Of a stretch of DNA of 59,736 bases, positions 49,548-56,991 are shown piece after piece (the first letter of the stretch is position 1; each line of letters begins with the position of its first letter). Source of the DNA: Phreatobacter sp. (GTDB lineage Bacteria; Pseudomonadota; Alphaproteobacteria; Rhizobiales; Phreatobacteraceae); NCBI RefSeq assembly GCF_016793595.1, contig NZ_JAEULY010000017.1, positions 1-59,736 on the forward strand, read 5' to 3'. The position numbers and the translations under genes were made by a program. Below the pieces are notes generated by a model. The model saw only the letters and a program-made list of their open reading frames with translations. It was not told the origin of the DNA and did no database searches.

Positions 49548-51110
49548 ATGCGTCCTCGTGCGTTTTCCGGCCTGTCCCGGGCCGCCCTCATCGTTGCCGC
49601 TTCGGCCCTTGGCGCTGCCTGCAGCTCCGACGTGGCCAGGTTTGACGAGAACCCCTTCCGTTCGCAGCAGGTGGCGAGCGCGCCACAGCACCGCGAGGTG
49701 GCTTCCGCGCCGGTTCATCGGGTCGAGAGCGCGCCGCTGTCATCGCCGGTTGCTTCGGCGCCGCTCGCAGCGCCGTCCTCCGGCGGCTCGTCGCCGTTCG
49801 GGCAGGGCGCCGATCCCGGCATGACCACCGGCACCGTGACGCAGCGCCAGCCCTCCTTCGGTTCGTCCAGCCCCAATACGCCGGCCGTGCGCCAGATGGC
49901 CATGTCGCAGACCGTCAGCGGTGGCGCTGGCCCGGTCGCCAGCGGTCGTGGCTCCTGGTCGGCGGCCGGTGGCACGCAGATCCGCGCGGCGCAGGGCGAT
50001 ACCGCCGAAGGCCTGTCGCGCCGCTACGGCGTGCCCACGGCCGCGATCGTGCAGGCCAATGGCGGCAACCAGTCGTTCGCCGCCGGCCAGCCCGTGGTCA
50101 TTCCGACCTATTCACTGACGGCCCCCGCCCAGCAGTCGGCGCCCGTGGCGCAGCCGCAGGTCGCATCGGCCCCGCCGTCGCGCGGCTCGTCCGATCTCGT
50201 TCGACAGCCGGCGGCGCCCGCCGCCGCCACCCGTGCCGGCTGGCAGGCCGGCGCGCAGCCCGTCGCCACGACCCAGCCGGCGCGTCCGGCCCAGCAGGCC
50301 GCGCGCCCCGCGTCGCACCAGGTCGCGTCCGGCGAGACCATGATCGGCATTGCGCGCCGCTACGGCCTGACCCGCGACCAGCTCGCCCGCGCCAACAACC
50401 TGCAGCCGACCCAGTCGCTGCGGATCGGCCAGACGCTGCGTTTGCCGGGCGCCGCTGCCGCCGCGACCGCCCAGACCCGTCCGCTGTCGGTCGAGCCCTC
50501 CGCGCCCGCCGCCACGGCCTCGGCCGCGCCGGCCCAGCGCCGCGAGCAGGCCCAGCGCGCCGTGGCGCAGGCTCAGGCGACCCCCGCCGGCCGGCGCGCC
50601 GACCCGGCTCCGACCGCCGCCATTCCGCCGGCACAACCGGCTCTCGCCGCCGCGCGGAGCGAGGCCGCTCCGGCTGCCGCGCCTGCTCCGGCACAGGCCG
50701 AGGCTCCGGCTGCCGCGCCGGCCGCTGCCGCTTCGTCGGCCGAGCCGCAGTTCCGCTGGCCGGCCCGCGGCCGGGTGATCACCGGGTTCCGCGCCGGCAC
50801 CAATGACGGCATCAAGCTGTCGGTGCCGCAGGGCACTCCGGTCAAGGCGGCAGAGGACGGCGTGGTCGCCTATGCCGGCAACGAACTGCGCGGCTACGGC
50901 AACCTCGTTCTGGTGCGCCATTCCAACGGCTACGTCACGGCCTACGCTCACAACAGCGCGATCAACGTGCGGCGCGGCGAACAGGTGCGGCGCGGCCAGA
51001 CCATCGCGGCCGCCGGCCAGACCGGCAACGTGTCGTCGCCGCAGATCCATTTCGAGATCCGCCGCGGCGCCACCCCGGTCGATCCCATGACCCTGCTGGG
51101 CGGCAACTGA
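49548..51110 (+). CDS. NlpD/DipM-like LysM-LytM lipoprotein
   Basis: A 520-residue envelope protein. The signal peptide ends in a lipobox (LGAAC, C25). Two LysM peptidoglycan-binding modules lie at about 143-188 and 255-300, separated by Ala/Pro/Gln-rich linkers. A LytM (M23) domain follows at about 414-520. Catalytic zinc ligands are incomplete: the first His/Asp motif reads NDGIKLSV, and the HxH reads IHFEIR with only one His. This matches NlpD-type activators of cell-wall amidases rather than an active endopeptidase. ATG 49548 is preferred over GTG 49536. The surE-pcm-nlpD order agrees with that role in cell separation. Confidence 0.9.
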   Translation: MRPRAFSGLSRAALIVAASALGAACSSDVARFDENPFRSQQVASAPQHREVASAPVHRVESAPLSSPVASAPLAAPSSGGSSPFGQGADPGMTTGTVTQRQPSFGSSSPNTPAVRQMAMSQTVSGGAGPVASGRGSWSAAGGTQIRAAQGDTAEGLSRRYGVPTAAIVQANGGNQSFAAGQPVVIPTYSLTAPAQQSAPVAQPQVASAPPSRGSSDLVRQPAAPAAATRAGWQAGAQPVATTQPARPAQQAARPASHQVASGETMIGIARRYGLTRDQLARANNLQPTQSLRIGQTLRLPGAAAAATAQTRPLSVEPSAPAATASAAPAQRREQAQRAVAQAQATPAGRRADPAPTAAIPPAQPALAAARSEAAPAAAPAPAQAEAPAAAPAAAASSAEPQFRWPARGRVITGFRAGTNDGIKLSVPQGTPVKAAEDGVVAYAGNELRGYGNLVLVRHSNGYVTAYAHNSAINVRRGEQVRRGQTIAAAGQTGNVSSPQIHFEIRRGATPVDPMTLLGGN

Positions 51111-51208
51111 CCCTGCCGGGAAGCAACTGAGGAATTGCCGGCCGGGCAGGCCGGACACGAGTAGTCGATCGGCCCTCTCCTGCGACCTCCAAGGGGCCGG
51201 TCATTTCC

Positions 51209-51242
51209 GGGGCGGCACGGCGGTGCCGCCCCATTTCTTTTT
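51209..51242 (+). terminator. Strong Rho-independent terminator after nlpD
   Basis: A perfect 10-bp stem, GGGGCGGCAC (51209-51218) and GTGCCGCCCC (51223-51232), with a GGCG loop is followed by ATTTCTTTTT. It closes the serS-surE-pcm-nlpD transcript. It also lies about 45 bp past the stop of the convergent DUF815 gene, but the T-run serves the plus strand. Confidence 0.93.
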
Positions 51243-51288
51243 GTGATTCCGAGGGCGCTCGGGAGGGCCCGGCGCTCGAGGCGGCCCG

Positions 51289-52176
51289 TCAGAGTCTGAC
51301 GCCGAGCCGGCCAGCAAGATCCTGCACGAACTGCCAGGCGACGCGGCCGGAGCGCGAGCCGCGCGTCGTCGCCCATTCCAGCGCCTCGGCGCGGACGGTG
51401 TCCTCGTCGGCCTTGAGGCCGAAATGGTTGGCATAGCCGAAGACCATGGCGAGATATTCGTCCTGGCTGCATTTGTGGAAGCCGAGCCAGAGGCCGAAAC
51501 GGTCGGACAGCGACACCTTCTCCTCCACCGCCTCGCCGGGATTGATCGAGGTCGAGCGCTCGTTCTCCATCATGTCGCGCGGCAGGAGGTGCCGGCGGTT
51601 GGAGGTCGCGTAGAAGATGACATTGTCCGGGCGGCCCTCGATGCCGCCCTCCAGCACCGCCTTCAGCGACTTGTAGGACGTGTCGTTGTTGTCGAAGGAC
51701 AGGTCGTCGCAGAAGACGATGAAGCGGTAGTCGGAACCGCGCGCCAGCGCCATCAGCTGCGGCAGCGATTCGATGTCCTCGCGATGAATCTCGACGAGCT
51801 TCAGCAGCGCCCGGCCGCCGCCCGCGACCAGCGCCGCGTTGACGGTCGCGTGGGCGGCCTTGACCAGCGAGGACTTGCCCATGCCGCGCGCGCCCCAGAG
51901 CAGGGCGTTGTTGGCGGGCAGGCCGTCGGCGAAGCGGCGGGTGTTCTCGATCAGCGTGTCGCGGGCCCGGTCGATGCCGTGCAGCAGGATCATCTCGACG
52001 CGATTGACCTTCGGCACGGGGTCGAGCCGTGGCCCGACCGGGTTCCAGACATAGGCGTCGGCGGCGGCGAAATCAGGCACTGCCGGGGCGGGAGGCGCCA
52101 GCCGGTCGAGGGCCGAGGCGATGCGGGCGAGCGTGCCGGCGATGGATTCGGCGGCGCGGGCGATATCTTCGGACAC
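51289..52176 (-). CDS. DUF815 AAA-type ATP-binding protein
   Basis: A 295-residue ATPase of the DUF815 family. Walker A is GARGMGKSS, Walker B is FIVFCDDLSFD, and the sensor-like segment is VIFYATSNRRHLLPRDMMENE. The N-terminal 50 residues are helical and Ala-rich. The family's cellular role is unknown; it resembles DnaA/IstB-type AAA proteins that remodel other proteins. GTG 52176 gives the family start VSEDIARAAESI; the ORF extends to 52215 with unrelated residues. It is divergent from yajC. Confidence 0.88.
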   Translation of the reverse strand: MSEDIARAAESIAGTLARIASALDRLAPPAPAVPDFAAADAYVWNPVGPRLDPVPKVNRVEMILLHGIDRARDTLIENTRRFADGLPANNALLWGARGMGKSSLVKAAHATVNAALVAGGGRALLKLVEIHREDIESLPQLMALARGSDYRFIVFCDDLSFDNNDTSYKSLKAVLEGGIEGRPDNVIFYATSNRRHLLPRDMMENERSTSINPGEAVEEKVSLSDRFGLWLGFHKCSQDEYLAMVFGYANHFGLKADEDTVRAEALEWATTRGSRSGRVAWQFVQDLAGRLGVRL

Positions 52177-52311
52177 GGTCGGCACTCTCCGGCGGTTGTG
52201 CACGACCCCATGCACCAGCGCGCCGCATGAGGCAATGAGGCCACTGGAAAGATCGCCGCGCGCGGATTACATGGCTGTTTCGCCGGTTACGGCGCGCCAT
52301 CGGGGCGTCGA

Positions 52312-52339
52312 TTGCATTCGACGCCTTGCTGGCTATAGT
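52312..52339 (+). promoter_or_regulatory. Sigma70-like promoter of yajC-secDF
   Basis: TTGCAT (52312-52317) and TATAGT (52334-52339) are spaced by 16 bp. Transcription would begin near 52346, leaving a leader of about 70 nt before the yajC ATG at 52415. Both boxes match consensus at four or five of six positions. Confidence 0.5.
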
Positions 52340-52351
52340 CCGCGCCAAATT

Positions 52352-52411
52352 CGGTCCCGGGGCATGCAGGCGCCGGGACTTTCCACGTCGAAGCCCTCCC
52401 GAAGAGGACCG
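52352..52411 (+). promoter_or_regulatory. yajC leader with two mutually exclusive helices
   Basis: In the predicted leader, GTCCCGG (52354-52360) can pair with CCGGGAC (52373-52379). Alternatively, CGGTCC (52352-52357) can pair with GGACCG (52406-52411), which covers the end of the ribosome-binding site 4 bases before the yajC start. The helices share bases and cannot form together, a layout seen in RNA-based translational control. No known riboswitch class was recognised. Confidence 0.3.
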
Positions 52412-52414
52412 TTC

Positions 52415-52744
52415 ATGTTCATCACCCCGGCCTTTGCGCAGACCGGCGCGGGCGGCACCAACGACATCCTGATGTCGCTGCTGCCGTTCATCCTGATCTT
52501 CGTCATCATGTATTTCCTCATTCTGCGGCCGCAGCAGAAGAAGGTGAAGGATCATCAGACGATGATCGGCGCGCTGCGCCGCGGCGACCAGGTGACCCTG
52601 TCGGGCGGCGTCATCGGCCGCATCACCAAGGTCGTCGACGACACGACCATCGAGCTCGAAATCGCCGATAACGTGCGCATCCGCGCGGCGAAGCAGTTCG
52701 TCTCCGAGCTTCGCTCCAAGAGCGAACCGGCCGACGAGAAGTGA
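52415..52744 (+). CDS. yajC: Preprotein translocase subunit YajC
   Basis: A 109-residue single-span membrane protein. The helix at about 19-38 (LLPFILIFVIMYFLILRPQQKK) is followed by the cytoplasmic domain with GDQVTLSGGVIGRITKV. It associates with SecDF at the Sec translocon. ATG 52415 is used, with RBS GAAGAGGA. SecD follows 50 bp downstream on the same strand. Confidence 0.96.
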   Translation: MFITPAFAQTGAGGTNDILMSLLPFILIFVIMYFLILRPQQKKVKDHQTMIGALRRGDQVTLSGGVIGRITKVVDDTTIELEIADNVRIRAAKQFVSELRSKSEPADEK

Positions 52745-52794
52745 ATGCCGGCCCCGCGGCCCGGCATGCCGGGCCGCCTGCGAGGATTTGAGCG

Positions 52795-54411
52795 ATGCTG
52801 AGCTTCACGCGCTGGAAGGCGACCTTGATCCTGATGACGGCTTTCGTCGTCATCATGCTGGCCGCGCCCAACGTCCTGCCCCAGTCCTGGGTGGACCGGC
52901 TTCCGCGCGCGATGCGCACCCACATGACGCTCGGCCTCGACCTTCAGGGCGGCGTCCACCTGCTGTTGCAGGTCGACGCCAACGATGTCCGCCGCGTCCA
53001 GCTGGAGAATCTGCGCGACGACGTGCGCCGCGTGCTGCGCGACTCGCGCATTCAGGTCCAGGGCATCGGCTTCCAGGGTAATGCGGTGGTCGCCCGTCTG
53101 CGCGAAGGCCAGAACGCCGATCTCGCACTGACCGAACTGCGCAAGATTCCGCAGATGATCGGCGGCGCGTTCTCGACATCGGGCCAGTACGACGCCGAAG
53201 TCTCGCGCTCGGGCGACACGTTCACCGTGACAGCGACGGAAGCGGGCATTCGCGACAAGATCTCGCGGGCGGTGACCCAGTCGATCGAGGTCATCCGCCG
53301 CCGTATCGACGCCACCGGCACGACCGAGCCGATCATCCAGCGTCAGGGCCTCGACCGCATCCTGCTGCAGGTACCGGGCGCGAAAAACCCGGAAGAGATC
53401 AAGAAGTTCATCGGCGACGTCGCGAAGCTCGAATTCCGCCTCGTCGACCAGTCCATGCGGGTGGAGGAGGCGATCGCCTCGCGGCCGCCGGCCGACAGCG
53501 TCATCCTCTACGAAGAGGTGAAGGAGGGGAACCGCGTCGTCCAGCAGGTGCCCTACCTGATCCAGCGCCGCGCCATCGTCACCGGCGAGGACCTGATCGA
53601 CGCCCAGGCCGCGTTCAACGCGCAGCAGGCCGAATGGGTCATCAACTTCCGGTTCAACGCCTCTGGCGGCCGCAAGTTCGCGCAGGCAACGACCGAGAAC
53701 GTCAACCGGCCCTTCGCCATCATCCTCGACAACAAGGTGATCTCGGCCCCCGTGATCCGCGAACCGATCCTCGGCGGCTCCGGGCAGATTTCCGGCCGGT
53801 TCACCGCCGAGAGTTCCGCGACGCTCGCTCTCCTGCTGCGGGCGGGCGCGCTGCCGGCGCCGCTGACCTTCGTCGAGGAGCGCACCGTCGGCGCCTCGCT
53901 CGGTCAGGATTCGATCACAGCCGGCACGAACGCGGCGCTTATCGGCTCCGCCTTCGTCGTCGTCTTCATGTTCGCGACCTACGGATTGTTCGGCCTGTTC
54001 GCCAACATCGCCGTGCTGGTCAACGTGCTGATGATGTTCGGCCTCCTGAGCCTCATCGGCGCGACGCTGACGCTGCCGGGCATTGCAGGCGTGGTGCTGA
54101 CCGTCGGCATGGCGGTCGATTCCAACGTGCTGATCTTCGAGCGCATACGCGAGGAGGCTCACAGCGGGCGCAGCGTGATGGCCTCCATCGACGGCGGCTT
54201 CACCAAGGCGATGGGCACCATCATGGACGCCAACATCACCCAGCTCATCACCTCGGTCATCCTGTTCTATCTGGGAACCGGGCCGGTGAAGGGCTTCGCG
54301 CTGACGCTGGGCCTCGGCATCGTCACCACGATGTTTACCGCCATCACCTTCACGCGCTACCTCGTGGTGCTTTGGCTGCGCTGGTTCAAGCCGGTGCGGA
54401 TTCCGCTCTGA
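52795..54411 (+). CDS. secD: Protein translocase subunit SecD
   Basis: A 538-residue RND-type membrane protein with six membrane helices: one at the N-terminus (about 8-25) and five from about 365 on. The large periplasmic P1 domain lies between (LGLDLQGGVHLLLQVD, then FRLVD and ITGEDLIDAQAAF-like VTGEDL). The C-terminal half has AGTNAALIGSAFVVVFMF and GMAVDSNVLIFERIREE. With SecF it uses the proton motive force to pull exported proteins across the membrane. It is transcribed with yajC and secF. Confidence 0.96.
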   Translation: MLSFTRWKATLILMTAFVVIMLAAPNVLPQSWVDRLPRAMRTHMTLGLDLQGGVHLLLQVDANDVRRVQLENLRDDVRRVLRDSRIQVQGIGFQGNAVVARLREGQNADLALTELRKIPQMIGGAFSTSGQYDAEVSRSGDTFTVTATEAGIRDKISRAVTQSIEVIRRRIDATGTTEPIIQRQGLDRILLQVPGAKNPEEIKKFIGDVAKLEFRLVDQSMRVEEAIASRPPADSVILYEEVKEGNRVVQQVPYLIQRRAIVTGEDLIDAQAAFNAQQAEWVINFRFNASGGRKFAQATTENVNRPFAIILDNKVISAPVIREPILGGSGQISGRFTAESSATLALLLRAGALPAPLTFVEERTVGASLGQDSITAGTNAALIGSAFVVVFMFATYGLFGLFANIAVLVNVLMMFGLLSLIGATLTLPGIAGVVLTVGMAVDSNVLIFERIREEAHSGRSVMASIDGGFTKAMGTIMDANITQLITSVILFYLGTGPVKGFALTLGLGIVTTMFTAITFTRYLVVLWLRWFKPVRIPL

Positions 54412-54431
54412 TCGCGACAGGAGTTTCGACC

Positions 54432-55391
54432 GTGCGCCTGCTGCGGATCATTCCGGACAATACCAAGATCGACTTCATGAGGCTGAGGCCCTACGCCTTC
54501 ATGCTCTCCATGGCGTTGCAGATCGTCACCCTTGTCGGCTTCCTGACCTTCGGCCTCGATGTCGGCATCGACTTCAAGGGCGGCACGCTGGTCGAGCTGC
54601 AGACGAAGGAGGGGGCGGCCAATATCGGCGAGCTGCGCACCCGGCTGACGCGCGCCAATGTCGGCGAGGTCCAGCTTCAGGAGTTCGGAGGACCGAACCT
54701 GGTTCTCGTCCGCTACGGCGAGCAGCCCGGCGGCGAGGAGGGCCAGCAGGCGGCGCTCCGGCGCGTGCGCGGGCTGGTCGATGCCGATTACGAGGTGCGC
54801 CGCACCGAGGTCGTCGGCCCGACCGTGTCGTCCGAACTCGTCCAGATGTCCGTGGTCGGCGTGATCCTGTCGATCTTCGCGGTGCTGATCTATCTGTGGT
54901 TGCGGTTCGAGTGGCAATTCGCCGTCGGCGCCATGATCGCCACGCTCCATGACGTGACGGCCATGCTGACCTTCTACGTGGTGACGCGAGCCGATTTCGA
55001 TATCTCCTCCATCGCCGCGCTGCTGACCGTCATCGGCTATTCGCTGAACGACACGGTCGTCATCTACGACCGCATTCGGGAAATGATGCGCAAGCACAAG
55101 CGGATGGAGGCGACGGAGCTCCTGAACCTCGCCATCAACTCGACGCTGGCGCGCACGACCATCACCGCGATGACGACGTTCCTGGCGCTGCTAGCGCTGT
55201 TCTTCTTCGGCGGCGAGGTCATCCGCGGCTTCACCTCGTCCATGCTGATCGGCGTCATCGTAGGCACCTATTCGTCGAGCTTCATCGCCGCGCCGATCCT
55301 GATCTATCTCGGTCTCAAGGCCGGCGGCTTCGGGGCCACCTCGTCCGAGAGCACCGAGGCGCAGGCGGCCGAGGCCAAGGCCAAGGCCTGA
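54432..55391 (+). CDS. secF: Protein translocase subunit SecF
   Basis: A 319-residue partner of SecD with six helices. The N-terminal helix is followed by GIDFKGGTLVELQ, then the P1 domain, then WLRFEWQFAVGAMIATLHDV and YSLNDTVVIYDRIRE. The start is GTG 54432 after GACAGGAG; the ORF extends far upstream only as a shadow of secD. The C-terminus is Ala/Glu/Lys-rich. It lies 20 bp after secD and 2 bp before the Mth938-like gene. Confidence 0.95.
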   Translation: MRLLRIIPDNTKIDFMRLRPYAFMLSMALQIVTLVGFLTFGLDVGIDFKGGTLVELQTKEGAANIGELRTRLTRANVGEVQLQEFGGPNLVLVRYGEQPGGEEGQQAALRRVRGLVDADYEVRRTEVVGPTVSSELVQMSVVGVILSIFAVLIYLWLRFEWQFAVGAMIATLHDVTAMLTFYVVTRADFDISSIAALLTVIGYSLNDTVVIYDRIREMMRKHKRMEATELLNLAINSTLARTTITAMTTFLALLALFFFGGEVIRGFTSSMLIGVIVGTYSSSFIAAPILIYLGLKAGGFGATSSESTEAQAAEAKAKA

Positions 55392-55393
55392 CG

Positions 55394-55792
55394 GTGCCGC
55401 GCGGCGAGCCCGTCCGGCAGCTTCACGACGGCTTCGTTCCCGGCCGGTTCGCCATCGACGCCTATGGCCGGGGCGGGTTTCGCTTCGCCGATATGAGCCA
55501 TCGCGGCGCGATCCTCGCGCTGCCTTCCGGGGTTCACCGCTGGCCGGTGGAGGCGGGTGCTGGCCTGACCGCCGCGGACTTCGCGCTGGTTCTCGCCGAA
55601 AAGACCGCCATCGACACGCTGCTGGTGGGCACCGGCGAGGCGCCGCGCATGCTCACCGAGGATATCCGCTGGCTGCTGCGCGATGCCGGCATCGGCTTCG
55701 ACGTGATGGCGACGGGCGCCGCCGCGCGCACCTACAACATCATGCTGGGCGAGAACCGCCGCGTCGCCGCAGCCCTACTGCCGGTCGACTGA
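55394..55792 (+). CDS. Mth938-like domain protein (NDUFAF3 homologue)
   Basis: A 132-residue protein of the Mth938/DUF498 fold, orthologous in type to mitochondrial complex I assembly factor NDUFAF3. Visible phrases are FRFADMSHRGAILALPSGVHRWP, LLVGTGEAPRML and DVMATGAAARTYNIMLGE. There is no membrane segment. GTG 55394 follows the secF stop by 2 bp, and the phytoene-synthase-like gene follows after 4 bp. A role in NADH dehydrogenase assembly is inferred from eukaryotic homologues. Confidence 0.88.
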   Translation: MPRGEPVRQLHDGFVPGRFAIDAYGRGGFRFADMSHRGAILALPSGVHRWPVEAGAGLTAADFALVLAEKTAIDTLLVGTGEAPRMLTEDIRWLLRDAGIGFDVMATGAAARTYNIMLGENRRVAAALLPVD

Positions 55793-55796
55793 TCCC

Positions 55797-56684
55797 ATGC
55801 CCCCGGAACGCGCCGAGGCCCTGGCCGCCGCCTTCGCGCATTGCGAGACCGCGGTGCGCGAGGCCGACAAGGATCGCTGGCTCGCGACCCTGTTCGCGCC
55901 CGAAGGCGCGCGGCCGGACCTTCATGCGCTCTACGCCTTCAACATCGAGATCGCCTCGGTGCGCGAGCGCGTGTCCGAACCGCTGCCCGGCGAGGTGCGC
56001 CTGCAATGGTGGCGGGACGTGCTGACCGGCGAGGGCAGGGGCGATGTCGCCAGCCATCCGGTAGCGGCCGCGATCCTCGACGTGATCGGCCGGCGCAACC
56101 TCGCGATCAGGCCGCTCGTCGACCTGATCGACGCGCGGGTCTTCGATCTTTACGACGATCCGATGCCGACGGTGAACGACCTGGAGGGCTATTGCGGCGA
56201 GACCTCGTCGGCGCTGATGCAGATCGCCGCGCTGATCCTCGCCGGAGGCGAGGACCCCGGCACCGCCGATCTCGCCGGCCATGCCGGCGCCGCCTATGCG
56301 ATGACGGGATTGTTGCGGGCCTTCCCGCTGCATGCCGCGCGCGGGCAGGTGTTCATTCCCGGGGATATTCTGGCGGCGAGCGACGTTTCGCGCGACGACA
56401 TCGTCGCCGGTCGGGCCGGGCCGGGCCTGTCGCGCGCGCTGGAGGCGATGCGCCGACTGGCCGGAGAGCATATGGCGAAGGCGGAAGCGCTGATCGCCGC
56501 CGCCGACCCGCGCACGGTGGCGGCCTTCCTGCCGATGGCCGCGGCGCGGCTCTATCTCGGCAGGATGGACAGGCTGATCGCCGCGCCGTTCCGCGCGAGC
56601 GTCGAGATCGCGCAGTGGCGCCGGCAATGGGCGCTATGGCGCATGGCCCGCCGTTTCGGACGGGCCGCTGCGCCGAAGCTCTAG
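55797..56684 (+). CDS. Squalene/phytoene synthase-family protein (NDUFAF6-like)
   Basis: A 295-residue helical protein of the squalene/phytoene synthase fold. It has LHALYAFNIEIASVRERVSEP and LQWWRDVL near residues 40-80, and YCGETSSALMQIAA in the middle. The Asp-rich DXXXD substrate motifs of true synthases are not intact, since the first site reads IEIASVRE. This and the context (secDF, then NDUFAF3-like) point to the NDUFAF6 group, a complex I assembly factor, rather than carotenoid synthesis. It is the last gene of the yajC-secD-secF operon, and its stop lies 1 bp from the convergent DUF1127 gene. Confidence 0.82.
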   Translation: MPPERAEALAAAFAHCETAVREADKDRWLATLFAPEGARPDLHALYAFNIEIASVRERVSEPLPGEVRLQWWRDVLTGEGRGDVASHPVAAAILDVIGRRNLAIRPLVDLIDARVFDLYDDPMPTVNDLEGYCGETSSALMQIAALILAGGEDPGTADLAGHAGAAYAMTGLLRAFPLHAARGQVFIPGDILAASDVSRDDIVAGRAGPGLSRALEAMRRLAGEHMAKAEALIAAADPRTVAAFLPMAAARLYLGRMDRLIAAPFRASVEIAQWRRQWALWRMARRFGRAAAPKL

Positions 56685-56685
56685 C

Positions 56686-56850
56686 TCAGTTGGTTTCGGC
56701 CGCCTTGCGGGCGATGAACTCGATCTCGCCGCGCTGGAATCCGAGGTCGGACAGCGAGCGGTCGTCGAGCTGGGCCAGTTCCGCGCGCGTCTTCGAATAG
56801 ACGACGTAGGCCTTGATGCGGTCGATGATGGCGTTGAGAAAATAGATCAT
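56686..56850 (-). CDS. DUF1127 small protein (54 residues)
   Basis: A short gene found by translating the minus strand of the gap after the NDUFAF6-like gene. The 54-residue product starts MIYFLNAIIDRIKAYVVY and has the DUF1127 core LAQLDDRSLSDLGFQR, then GEIEFIARKAAE. DUF1127 proteins are abundant small basic proteins in alphaproteobacteria, linked in some species to phosphate, nitrogen or sRNA metabolism and stress. ATG 56850 follows AAGGGATCG. It is convergent with the preceding operon. Confidence 0.9.
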   Translation of the reverse strand: MIYFLNAIIDRIKAYVVYSKTRAELAQLDDRSLSDLGFQRGEIEFIARKAAETN

Positions 56851-56895
56851 TTCGGTCGATCCCTTGGAGGATTCGAGCGTTCGTCCCTGACTGTC

Positions 56896-56933
56896 TTATG
56901 CCCCAGACATAATCCTCATTTCGCAGTTGCGAA
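56896..56933. promoter_or_regulatory. Inverted repeats upstream of the DUF1127 gene
   Basis: TTATG-N7-CATAA (56896-56912) and TTCGCA-N2-TGCGAA (56920-56933) are both perfect inverted repeats 45-85 bp before the DUF1127 start. TTATGT on the minus strand could be a -10 box. This fits a tightly regulated promoter; the regulator is unknown. Confidence 0.35.
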
Positions 56934-56991
56934 GAGACAAATTGTGCACTGCACCCATGCGGTGCGGGCATGCCGTCGTTAACGCCCCGGT

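Noticed and set aside
55797..56684. Carotenoid or hopanoid biosynthesis gene
   Set aside because: The Asp-rich substrate motifs are not intact, no other isoprenoid genes are nearby, and the context with secDF and the NDUFAF3-like gene favours the NDUFAF6 type.
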